This document shows positions 48,464 through 60,063 of a DNA stretch of 64,000 bases, piece after piece. Every line of letters begins with the position of its first letter. The stretch's first letter is position 1. The translations under genes were made by a program, and so were the position numbers. A model generated the notes under the pieces. The model worked only from the letters and a program-made list of their open reading frames with translations, made no database searches and was not told the DNA's origin. The stretch spans positions 46,462,401 through 46,526,400 of the forward strand of contig CM049317.1 in NCBI GenBank assembly GCA_026874595.1, read 5' to 3'. The stretch is from Sipunculus nudus (Eukaryota; Annelida; Sipuncula; Golfingiida; Sipunculidae).

Positions 48464-48536
48464 CCAGCAGTGGCCTGACTGCCCACATGCACAGCTGAAT
48501 TACTGGTGTCTGTGCATGTAGGTCAGCGCTGTTGGG
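48464..48536 (+). ncRNA. Pre-miRNA-like hairpin candidate (73 nt)
   Basis: The 5' arm contains CTGACTGCCCACATGCACAG and the 3' arm CTGTGCATGTAGGTCAG. They pair over a 10-bp perfect block (ACATGCACAG/CTGTGCATGT) plus CTGAC/GTCAG and one more G-C pair, around a 3-nt bulge and one mismatch, with a 15-nt loop. Pairing resumes outside (CAG/CTG near the base). The length fits an animal pre-miRNA, and it lies in a small GC-richer island in AT-rich DNA. I do not recognise either arm as a known miRNA, and hairpins of this size also arise by chance. Confidence 0.3.
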
Positions 48537-49835
48537 CTGTGTCACTAGAGGCATGGATTGCTTGCACCTATGTGCACAGGCATGCTATTTGTCTTATAAG
48601 CAATTCAATCTTTATTTGTTTCTGTCTCAGGCATTTTTTTAAAGATTGAAGAACCCGATACGCAGACTATAATTTTTGTGATAATAACTTATTTGCAAAG
48701 TGTGAAAGTATTTACATATGTATCAATACTCATAAATTTCATGTGTAATAAATGTGTGTACAGTTTTAATAATTACTAATTAGAAACTGATTTATGACAA
48801 ATGAGCTATAGTATCATTAATTAAATATGTCATAACGACATGGCTGTACCATGATGACATGCTTCATAGGTAATCACTTTATTTAGCCCAGGAAAGAACA
48901 GAATGAAATTTGTTGAAAAGTGGGATATAGAACAAGGAAGACGTGGATAGTTTGAAGATGATATATGGAAAAACAGAAGGCAAAAAGGGATGGGTCAGAT
49001 CCACAATTTAAATTTATTGTCCCAAAATTTCAGATTTCATCCAAATTCATTGCGAAACTTTGCAGATATTATTTGGACTCTCAAACACACATGGAAACCT
49101 ATCCGATCACATAAACCCATGCCTCCTCCATAGGCCGAGGTGATGATATACCTCATTTAATATATATCTATCCTTGCTTACAACATGCACAATTTGAAAA
49201 AAAATATGAACCTAGCAGCTCTGAGAATATGTAACCAAGGAGATATATGATCTCATATAATTTTCTTGATGTAACTTACAGATTTGGCAATTTCTATGAG
49301 TTCACTGTTCTTGTCTAAATTCATAAAGATGCCAATTTCTTCTTGACTAATGTAAGGAATTTTCTATTTATATGCTATTTCATCTGGGCTGAAATTAAGT
49401 GACAGGCACTTAGCAAAGCCGCTGAAAATAGTCACAATTTGATCATGCTTTCCATTCAATTCTTATTTTATTCATAAATATCACATTTTTTTAGATTTTA
49501 CTTTTATTTTCCAAGTTTTGAAAAAGCAAATGTATTTTTTAATATAACACACATATAATCACAATAGTTTTTTTCATAAACATAGGGACTTAAAAGTTGA
49601 CATACTCATCATGTATAAACTTAAAACAAAACTAACAGGAAAGTCTTCAATGATAAAATAACACATTGAAAATAGTTAAATTCCGATGATTACTATTACC
49701 TAATAATATTGACTCCAGTAAATGGGATTGACATGTACATTTTTCGTCAGTTGGTTCATCAGTTTTTATAATGAAACCATCAATCCACCCTCATACAACC
49801 TGAGGTCTATTGCTGTCGCAGGCGCAGATACAGAG

Positions 49836-49861
49836 CCCCCCCCCCCCCCCCCCCCCCCCCC
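49836..49861. repeat. Poly-C tract (26)
   Basis: Twenty-six consecutive C, the longest such run here; its length may be imprecise in the assembly. Confidence 0.9.
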
Positions 49862-52800
49862 GCTTCCCATTTTGATGCTGTTCCTTACTTTGTGTTCATA
49901 TATCTCTGAAGAGTGCATAATCTTTTTAATCTATTATGCAAAAATGCAATTGATTTAATCGATTTTGAAAGAAAATAACCAATCATCAATTGAATCAATT
50001 AATTGGCACACTGCTATAGTTAATAGGTCAACAGATATTTTGATGAAATTTCATCTGAGCTAAATGATACCTCACATTCATTACTTCTCATTATGAATTA
50101 CTCTGAACCTTAGATTAAGCATGTAAAAGCATTGAATCAATATTTGTTTTATATTAGTGATCTTGTTTAAATATTCAACACACAAATGCTGTAAAATATA
50201 AATAGTGATAAAGTTAGATTTTCAGGAGCTTTTTTTAAAGAATTACACAGATGAAAGTCATGTGAAATATCGTCATGTCTGCAAGATTTTGGAACATCTG
50301 TACCTGACACCGAGTATATGTTTCCCAGATCTTTTTCATAAGTGGATTATAACAATAAACATACATATCATCAAATGAATATCGACCAATAAGAATTACA
50401 CTTTACACACAATATAATTAAAAGTTCTAACAAGACAACATTTAAGCCCTAAAAGTGTGTAGAAGGAGATAAGCCCATCCTAGACCTAAATTGCTATGTG
50501 CTAACAAATTTTCACAAGTAATTGTTTATAAAATATATATGTGTTTATTGCTTACAAAAGATATAAATAGTACACTAAAATTCTCAGCTGAAATCAGCTG
50601 AAACTATATCTTTCCTTAATTTTAATGCAGTTTAACTGACCTGTCTTATTGCCTAATTGTACTTAATTGTGTATAATTAGTTTCTGACTGCTTTATGTTA
50701 ACGATAAATAAAAATTCAATGAGAGGCATTTAGTGTCATTTCCCATAGGGGAGACTGTCGATGTTGTTGACCGTAGTCGGCCTCATTTTTTCCTCCAATT
50801 TGAGACACTTTTTGTTTCAACCATGTTAAAAAAATGATGACCTTGAACTGGATCTTCAAGATCAATTCAGTGGAATTATTACTCAGGGTCTCTACAATTT
50901 CTTGTGATTTTGGTAACTTTTGAAGCACTAGCTGCACATTCCTCAAATTTGATACAGAAGTTGTTTCAACCAAGTTCTCAAACTGAGAACAGGATGGGAA
51001 ATTTATGAACTTGATCTTCATCTTCAAGGTCAAGTTAGAAAATAAATTATTTGTGAACACTATAACTTTGAGCCACTCAATATATTTTCATGAAATTTGA
51101 CCTGTGAAAGGTTTCTACCAAAATCTCAGATGTTTTAACAAACTAGTGGCCTTAATCTTCATTTTTAAGGTCAAATTATGAGAAATCTAATAATTTTGTG
51201 GCCCCAAACTTTTGAAGTATTTTCCCCTCAAATTAGGGGATGGGAGGAGGGAGGGGAGACATCTCTGTTTTTTTAAACAAACTCATTCTAGTTAAAATAA
51301 ATTGTGATAACATACTTGTTTTAAACAAAACAAACATGCTGTATTCACACATAATGCTATAAATAGATGAATTATACAAATTGGATATTAATAAAGATGT
51401 ATATAAAAAATTTAAAAAAAATAAACAAGTTGATTTTTAAATGATGATAATCATATTAGGCTATTGTGAACTTTCGCCCTATTATGTATTTTCATGGACA
51501 TTTACAAATTTACATTTTTTTCCAGTGTTTCTTTGTTCCTGTCTTTGTCTTTACACCACAGTCTCACTCATAAAAATCTAAACTGTGAAGGGTTCAGTGA
51601 CGTTGGACTCGAATTGAGTCAAGAATTGGACAGGAGTCCAGACTCAAATGCACTTTTCTAGGGACTCGGAATTTAACTCAAGCTTGGAGGCCAGTGCTGA
51701 AAAAAAATCAGCCAAGTAAAGGTTGATTCCAGTGTTTTATTTCCAAGTTTCGTGACTTTTTTTTATCAAGAAAATTATTTTCAGTAAGACTCAGACTTGG
51801 AATCGACTAGCCTGGACTGATAGTTAGAACTGAACTACAACACTGGTATTAAGAGTTTAGTTACTCTAAATACTAACCCTGAAGAGGCAATGATGTCAAA
51901 ACTTTTGGTAAAATTGTGGTACCCCTGATTCAGTGAGATTTTGTTTTCACACACCCAGTGCCTGTACACAGCAGACATGCCCAGGGACTCATTAAGACCT
52001 CATTACTGTAGACTGCATGTGGTGGACAGGGTCAGTGTGAGCGCAAGCAACACCAACATCCAAGACACTGATGGCTGGTTCTGTGCTGCTCTGTGGAAGC
52101 AACAAGTGGTCAGCCTGCTGTGCATGGTGGGGTCCTGGCCTGCTAAACTATAGATGCTGACAAGCTGCAGAGTAGAGACCCCAGCTTGATTCAGAAACCA
52201 TATGGTCACAAATTCAGTATGGTAACACTCCATGGGAGCAAAACTGCAGATTGCACTCAAAATCCTGAAGCTACTAACAACATATGTAAATTTTAATCTA
52301 GGATTATTTTAACAATCAGAGTGAAAAATCACTGGGACCAAGATTTAATTTGATTAACCTATAGTGTTAAAGGTTATATTTTATATATATGTATATATAG
52401 ATATACATATATGTGTGTGGTTGCATGTGTGTGTGTGTATGATATTATTGATATAGATAGTGTAGAATTTTTATATCTACAGAATGTGTAAATTTCATAG
52501 CCATGCAGTCTCACTGAATAGGGATAATACCACTGAATGTATGCTTACATGTAAGTATCAGAACCCCTGTTGAAAAGAAATGTAAAGCAGATTTGTTTAA
52601 CACATGTTTCATCGCATAACATGTTCAACGTTTGTTAACAGGGGGTAGAAATTTGAAAACAATCTAAAAAAATCTAGACAGACCAGTTCAAATATTTCCA
52701 AATCAAATATTTTAATTATAATTTACATAAATTCCTGTAGAAATATATACCCTAAATGGTATCAACACTGATGTTGAGAAACAAAAATTGGGAATTACAA

Positions 52801-53247
52801 GACTAAATATATTTTTACATATTATATTTAAAATTTGTTTATTCATATCAGGGTCTGAAATTAACATTCACACAAATTAAAATACATATACTGTGTTGGC
52901 AAGTGAACTGGTTTATGAAACTGCCCACTGTCTTATACATTACTAAATACTAATATGCTTTGGTTAATATCATTTATGTAAAATAAATTTTTGTATTAAA
53001 AGCAATGGTAATTTCTTCTGCATTGCCACAATATAATTTATAGACAATAACTGACTGATAGATTTGTATCCTAGTCCATACAAGTTAAAAATGGAGATTA
53101 ACTGTCCCTTTAGCGTGCGTACTGGATCATGTCGAAATTGACCGTTGATCATTCACAAAGACTGAAGCCATGATTTCTTTTATGCAGTTGCGGCAAGGCT
53201 GATTCCTTTTATTTGGTCGCTGTTGCGGATAAAAACGACATTTGTAC

Positions 53248-53318
<71 letters not shown>
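53248..53318. repeat. (TA)n microsatellite
   Basis: About 70 bp of uninterrupted TA. Four overlapping Tyr/Ile frames are artefacts of it. Confidence 0.95.
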
Positions 53319-53320
<2 letters not shown>

Positions 53321-54081
53321 GAAAGTGGTAGTAAAAGATATAGGAAACCAGCCACTTGAATCGAAACAGATACATGTATTGGGCAGACCAATAATCAAGG
53401 AATAACAGACAAATGATTTAAATCTATGTTTTCAGGCAGAAAACATTTTTCCTTGTGGCATATACTGATAAAAACGTTATAATCCTGGGGATACCCCTAT
53501 GTGACGTAAACAAGTCAGTGGGATTCCTTGTGTGACCCCATCCGTTTAGATTTTTCTTGTCAGATTTGTCGCTACAAAATCCGACAAAAATTTTGTCAGA
53601 TGATGGGTCGGATAAGTACCGCAACCACAAACGCATTAAAGGAATCAGTCCTTCATAATATCATATGTTTGACTCTATTTGTAACCGCGACCATGCATAC
53701 CGCGACAGCAACCGCATGCATTAAAGGAATCAGAGGTTTTCATGAAATACACGCTTTTTATGTTCTTTCATAGAGCGGTTCTAGGTTCAAATGCAGGTTT
53801 TAAAAAGGGTAACAGAAAGATCCATTTTAAGAAAATAATGAATAGTTTAGGAAAATGCAAGGAATATTTAATTCTTTGTAATCTGTGTCATAATTTTCCT
53901 GATATATAATCTTTTTCAGACAAAGAAACTGTATACAGATGATGCACAGCAAAACATGTCATAAACTATTAAATGAATTTTTGAAAACTTAATTGTAACT
54001 TACCAGCATGTCCTTTAGTTTATGTAAATTCCATTATAAAACCCCATACATTCAAACGGAGACCACATATCAAACTGTCCC

Positions 54082-54143
<62 letters not shown>

Positions 54144-55315
54144 TAATATAGACTTGGCAGTGATCACTTTTTTGTTATTTTCTGCACATATTACTTTTCC
54201 TTATAATTCACTTAATATTACTAAAACTTACATGACAGGGGAGGTTTTATTTGATTATTGTATAGAGTCACAATATTCAGTTAGAGACGTCAATCTGCTA
54301 AAAGTTTCATCCCATGTGATACTATCAGATTAAGATTATTATATGTTAGAAGTTATGCAAACCAAGTAATATTTAAATCTTCTCTTTCATTATTGTGCTT
54401 ACATCTATTGAAGGATATTAGGTGACTTTCTTTGTTATATTTAAATAACAGTGCTACTTAATCAGTTATGCTTTTTATCTGTTCCTTGGTAAGAGCTAGA
54501 GACCGATAAGGTATGAAAATGAATGAAAATGCAATAATAAAAATAAATTGATTTTTTCATGCCAGATTCAATTATTGATTAATGACTGGCTTTTATTGGA
54601 TGCATTTGTTACAACCCCTATTGAATATGATTTGGCTGTCTAAAACTTGAACAAAAGTTTTCGTGTCAACTGCATTCAAATTTCACAATTTAAAACTTAA
54701 TTCCATATGTGTGCATGGTCTAAAAATTTAGTCAACAGTGATGGGTCAGAGGCGAAGGAGGGCAAAATTTAATTGAGTGATTTTACATTTGCGTGATGAT
54801 TTTACAAACTCCTGATCTTTTTCTGGTGAACACTTTAATGTAAATAAAAAAGATTTATTTTCTTTAAAAAAAAATTACTAGCATCGACAGTTAACATTAT
54901 ATATAATTGAGTAAATGTCTTTCCTGATGTTTTAACTTGACACATCATATCCCATCCCATAACTTCTACCAGTTACACAGTATTGACCTAATTCCCCCAT
55001 GTGCACAGAGAAAACATATTTGAGAGCTTTTTGTGAACTATTAAGGCTATAAAATCAGTGATTTTTATATTAGCCCAACTTGAAGTGAAACAAATTTGCA
55101 ATGGTAAATGGAAGTTTTTTTTAAATACATGTAATTCTTGAAGCAGAGCAGGGTCACAATGATCTTGGTATAATTGGTAAAATTTTGTAGTCCATTTTGT
55201 ATGTCCAACTTACTGTATATGCAGGTCTGAAACTATAAATAACAGTTTGATTTGTCTGAACTATGTAACAGTTCGATTTGTCTGAAACTATATAACACCT
55301 TTGATTTTATATATA
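53319..55315. other. No recognised gene
   Basis: AT-rich with another (TA)n tract at 54084-54147. Within 53540-53760 the words CCGCAACCACAAACGCATTAAAGGAATCAG / CGCGACAGCAACCGCATGCATTAAAGGAATCAG-like occur twice, about 80-90 bp apart, a small direct repeat. Confidence 0.4.
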
Positions 55316-55500
55316 CAGTGACACCTTGTTGTGTTGAACTCGCTTTTAAAAGTCGAATACCCTGCTTATGTCGAAGTTACAGACTCGTTATTCCTGACAA
55401 CTCTAGTTAAATTATAGCCAAATAAAACCCGCCTGTGTCGAACCTCGGATGTGTCGAAGTTTCCCAAGTGTCCCTTCAACTTCGACACAACAAGGTTTAA

Positions 55501-55503
<3 letters not shown>
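55316..55503. mobile_element. pogo/Tigger-type MITE, 188 bp
   Basis: The left end is CAGTGACACCTTGTTGTGTT. The right end, reverse-complemented, is CAGTTAAACCTTGTTGTGTC, about 21 of 24 bp matching through GAA. TA dinucleotides flank both sides, as for Tc1/mariner/pogo insertions. The interior holds further TGTCGAA / TTCGACA words and no frame. A (TA)n(CA)n tract follows directly. Confidence 0.8.
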
Positions 55504-55545
<42 letters not shown>

Positions 55546-55547
55546 TG
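55504..55547. repeat. (TA)n(CA)n microsatellite
   Basis: A TA run changing to ACACAC, abutting the MITE end. Confidence 0.95.
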
Positions 55548-57295
55548 CACTCTATATATATAATTAACATACATGTGTATATGTATATATATATATATAA
55601 TGAAAACCTCCATATACAAAACCTCCATCAGGTGTATATATATATATATTGGGTACACACAGTCCATGTGGATGAACCCTCTCCCCCCCCCCCCCCTCCT
55701 CCAAAAAAAACCCTAACTTAATAATAAAGAGGACAAAATCCCCTCCGCCCCCCCCCCCCCCCTTGAAAAAATCATTCCTTATTTTCATTATACATGAAGA
55801 TTTCAAATCTTATTATGTTGTAATAGCTGAGCTAGATCATGAACCAACAAAAACAAACCACGCTAATCAGATATTTAAGACAATTTATGGTGCTCTTAAT
55901 GCAAGTTCTATCAGCTTTTTAATTAGAATTAAATTATAAATTACTGATTATTTGTATTTTCATAACATTTTACTATACTAATGTAGTTTATGTAATTATG
56001 TGAAGTATACTTTCATATTTCTTATGTATATTAAACCAAAATATAAAATATATAGTAAATTTGAATTTTGAGTCGTTTTGGATGAAGTAATTATAGACAT
56101 CAACCAGGTATAACCATTATCCTACACAAATGCAAGCATTAGTGAATGCCGAAGGAAAGCATACAATTTTCCACACACAAAACCTCCATCAGGTCACAAT
56201 TGTATTACTGCCTGGGAAGACAATATAGTTTTGTGTTTGATTTGCAAAGATGTGTTGAGTTAATATATATTTATTATTATTATCAGAATACACAGAGTAT
56301 ATACATATATATATATATGTTAAATGAGAGGGACAGTTATACCTAGTCATTCACAAAAACCGATCTGTGCAGCCAGATAGGCATCTGTAGCAGACACATG
56401 AACCAGATATAGCAGTCACTGCCCCAGCTATCTATGTTACCTAATCTGGATATTAACATCACTGACCCTGTGTGACCAGTTGACCAGCTTTTCTCCCCAG
56501 CCCTCCCCCCCCCCCCCCCCCCCCAACTCAACCCAACCAAAGAAAGTAGTCCGGCAGTGATTAATGGCTTCCCACTGGGATCATTATCACACTGCTTATC
56601 AGGTCTGTATCAACAGATTACCTCACTGATGGCCTATTAAGTACCAGTAGGGTGGGAGGAGGACCCCAGAATTTTGTCCAAGATTTTTAATGGGGATGTA
56701 GCGTCATGAAATTCAAAATGAATCCTTTTGATGTTTGTGACAGCAGACAATGACCTGTTTTAAAGCGGTGTGTTCCATGAAAAGTTTGCCACAACATGTG
56801 AAGCAAAGTGTATGTTGTCATGACGATGTCCTTTTCTTCCTACATTCGTTAGAGATTTATGCCACGCACTGGGCGCCACTACTAGGTATCAGACGGAACA
56901 GGTGTGAGGGGTTGCGAAATAGCCACGTCCGTTCTGCTTTGGAAATCCCCATGGAAAATCCGAGTTACATCGGTGTTATAGTAAATTCATTCTCATATGC
57001 AAACACGCCCCCCACACACACACACACACACGCGGCGCTGTGCTATACAAAAAAAAAAAAAAAAATGTGGATCGACTAATCTGGAAAAGGTTGTTTTAAA
57101 TTTATTATATCCTGCTTTATTGCCATGGCCAGCTAATTACATACGTCAAAGAAGTTCATAGCATATTTAAGCGTTGTTGGAGGAATACGGGTAAAACGAG
57201 TATGAAAATGCAATGAGAAGGTACTTTTGACGACACCAAGAAAGGGGATTTTTGTGACGACGTGCGAAGTAACGCGTGCAGTCTGCGGAACTGAA
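55548..57295. other. No recognised gene
   Basis: Contains poly-C tracts (55683-55696, 55748-55762, 56505-56524), short TA tracts and a duplicated phrase CAAAACCTCCATCAGGT (55617-55633 and 56179-56195). The 109-codon frame at 56750-57079 ends in (CAC)/(CA) repeats and poly-A and lacks motifs. Confidence 0.4.
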
Positions 57296-57326
57296 TATAA
57301 AAGAATAGGGGGAACGTTAGTCAGTT
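57296..57326 (+). promoter_or_regulatory. Candidate TATA-Inr core promoter
   Basis: TATAAAAG at 57296-57303 is followed by TCAGTT at 57321-57326. The A of the initiator is 27 bp downstream of the first T of the TATA box, which is the canonical spacing. The next plausible donor is TG|GTGAGT at 57511/57512, which would give a non-coding first exon of about 190 nt (57323-57511) spliced to the acceptor at 60016. It lies about 2.7 kb upstream of the ankyrin-gene ATG on the same strand. That link is an inference without transcript data. A closer donor at 57332 would leave an exon of only about 9 nt and is less likely. Confidence 0.35.
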
Positions 57327-57689
57327 CACAGGTAATAAACCCCACCCAATACATACAACAAACGGCGTCAAATGCCCTTTTAATGTTATGAAAGGTGCTG
57401 TTGTATCCGTGCAGTGTGTGTTTGAGTGTGTGTGTGGGGGGGGGGGGGGGAGGGGCTGTTGGGAGGGGCTATCATGCGCATGTCTAAACTTGGTTTCTGT
57501 GTCATGTTGTGGTGAGTGTTTGAGGACTGTTTAAGAAGCTTACTTAATTCTTCACATTTTATTTTCTAGTTTATAATTCCTTGTTTTATTTCCAAAGTTC
57601 TTTGTGGCTGAAATTATCAGCGAAGTTTGGACACCCTTTCCACCCTGTGACCTGGTGTCACTGGTAGTGGTACTGGGCCTAGGCACTGA

Positions 57690-57762
<73 letters not shown>
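57690..57762. repeat. (CT)n microsatellite
   Basis: CT repeats with one TTT interruption. Reading frames through it (Ser/Leu or Arg/Glu repeats) are artefacts. Confidence 0.95.
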
Positions 57763-57765
<3 letters not shown>

Positions 57766-60016
57766 GAGGGTACTATATGTTGTTTAGGCTGCACTTAATT
57801 ATTATATGCCTGGCCTTTGCAATCAGTGAGCTACACAACTGATTCACACTAATGAGTTAATAGCCCATTAAAAGGGTATGGTCTCTGAATTGCAGTGATC
57901 CATGTCATACTAGGGATTTCTCTATTATGAGTGCCTGCAGTGATATATTTACCATGCATAAGAAACATCTGCATGTCCCTGCAATAAATTTGTGATGTTG
58001 CATCCACAGCATACTTATGTGATGTTCTTCACAACTGTATACAACTCTCTGTGACAACCAGTATTCTTATACATTATGTGAAACAAATTGTGATGTTAAC
58101 CCCCCCCCCCCCCTTGTCAGGGTGACAAAAAATTCATATTGAAAGCAATACCCCAAATTGTGCCACAAATGCTTTTGACTGGCAGCTTCTGGTCAGGGTT
58201 GGGGTGCTGATTCAGTTGGGATCACAGACCCTTGAAATTATAATTGCTTCTGCTAGAAGAGTATGCATTCATCCCACATCAACATTCATCTGTGTTTTTG
58301 TTCCCAGGAATTGGCCAATGAAGAGATTCAGTTAGATTGTGCATGATCCAGATTCAGGAACTACACTGAGGTTTATTAACAAATGTACAGTCACTAATGT
58401 GCATGAATGCACCTGGGAGTATGGGTCCATTAAGTGAATACAAACATGGTTTGGGAAGCATCCCCCCTCCCCATATGGTGGAGGCTTGCATTCTTAAGAA
58501 TGCAGATTCTGGTTAATATTAATAGGCAGATTTAATTGGATTTGATATTTATAAATAAGCCCTGCCATATGGTATATTATATCCATGTATACAGGCACTT
58601 ATTGTGCAAATCCAGAATAATTCAGTAGTTTTTCATAGAATAAATAATATATACATCTTCTGTTACAGACAGAGTTAGTAAATTCCACTTTTATAGCTAG
58701 GTCTTTCATCAGAGTTCATCTTGAGGTTAATATTTATGTTGATGTCTGCATGCATTGCTGTCACTGTATAAGCCAAGAAAAGAATCTAACAAATAAACAT
58801 ACATGAATATCTCATTCAAGAACTGATTAATATCATCATGAAAACTTTAAATTAATCCACCTGGTCACTGATTCAGAGCTGTTTTGAGCTTGCTTATGAA
58901 TATTGCTTTTTTAACAGCTTTTACATTTCTTTCTGTAAAATTAGTGTGTATGGCATAAATCCTGGCCACTTAAATTTGTTATTTTTCTCGGATGTAATTG
59001 ACACTTGGCAGTATGTGACCACTGACCTGTTGGGTCACCATTTCAGAACGAGGCACATTGTTGCTGAGTATGCCAACCAGCTTGGTAAAACCTATTTATA
59101 TAGGCCAGGGGAACAGCTTCACGTTTCCACCTCATGGTTTTGTGGATTTGTAAGTCTGCAACATCAGGTGCTCAGGACAGTCACTATTAATCTTTTCTTT
59201 CCTTGTGCTACAACCATTCTGTTGTATACTGTGGTTGTCTTCATAATTGCGAGGTTAAATATCTTTGATTATCACTTCGTCAGTGTTCTGTGAAGGTTTC
59301 ATTTTCATGATTGGCCATGCAGTAACTTACACAATGCACATAACCATTAATATGTTAATTACCTAATGTGAATGCAAAATCATAACAACTGCATTAGGGG
59401 CTAAAGGAACACCAAGCTGGTGGATATTCTTCACCCAAAAATGGTTGATACATGAGAGAATGAAAGTATTTTTTTTTTAAATAATCAATATATGAATTAC
59501 AGGTAACATAAAATTTATGCTAATATCAATGGTACTGGCACAATATAAGTGAGTTGCCATTGAGGCTATATAATAAATTACTTTTCACCTGTAAAGATGT
59601 TGGTCTTTTCACAAAGGGTTTATTTACGAGATAATTTCCCATTCACAAATTTGTATTTGAAACCCTCCTAACCAAAAACCCAATCACAGTAATTTGCTAT
59701 ATAATGGGGCAAAATGAAGCTCAGAAAGCCAAGGTGGAGACAGATGCAATCAGGTGGTGGAAGTGAAAGGCTTAAAGTGATATGCATCCTGTAAGCATAA
59801 GCATTCAAGTTATATTGCAAAAAATGTCAGAGAATCGTGGCCCACTTCTTCAAGTTTTATGTCACAAACAGTCCGGTCCCTTTTGGAATGCCAACACCCT
59901 TGAGACAGTGAGCTGCTTGTTATTGATAAGAGTTTATTTCCACTCCAAATTTGAACTTAAAAGTGTTTACTATTATTGATTTGATTTTATCAATTTATTT
60001 TTTTTTATGATTGCAG
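57763..60016. other. Presumed upstream intron or intergenic DNA before the ankyrin exon
   Basis: No convincing coding exon. A poly-C tract lies at 58100-58113. A 115-codon frame at 58946-59293 has no motif. The polypyrimidine tract and TTGCAG at 59990-60016 form the acceptor of the coding exon. Confidence 0.4.
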
Positions 60017-60063
60017 AGGCATAACGGCATTACTTTTGATATCAGCAAACTAGGTGAGACAAA

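Larger units (their letters stand above)
46722..53247. other. AT-rich intergenic or intronic sequence
   Basis: No coding sequence with recognisable motifs in 6.5 kb. Within it are a hairpin (48464-48536), a 26-base poly-C tract (49836-49861) and a segment with a 114-codon minus-strand frame (50716-51060) whose DNA shows diverged repeats of TT(A/C)AAGGTCAA-type words near 50840-51170. That frame is therefore likely a repeat artefact. Confidence 0.4.

Noticed and set aside
50716-51060. 114-codon minus-strand frame
   Set aside because: The DNA contains diverged repeats of AAGGTCAAGTTAGA/AGTCATTTTTTTAAC-like words on a regular spacing, so the frame is a repeat by-product without motifs.
53205-53405. 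Tyr/Ile-repeat proteins on both strands
   Set aside because: Translation of a pure (TA)n microsatellite; the same applies at 43661-44010, 46623-46842 and 55449-55721.
57552-57798. Arg/Glu- or Ser/Leu-repeat proteins
   Set aside because: Translation of the (CT)n microsatellite at 57690-57762.
58946-59293. 115-codon forward frame just upstream of the ankyrin exon
   Set aside because: No motif and no convincing pair of splice sites around a conserved segment. The frame ends in hydrophobic AT-rich sequence typical of chance.
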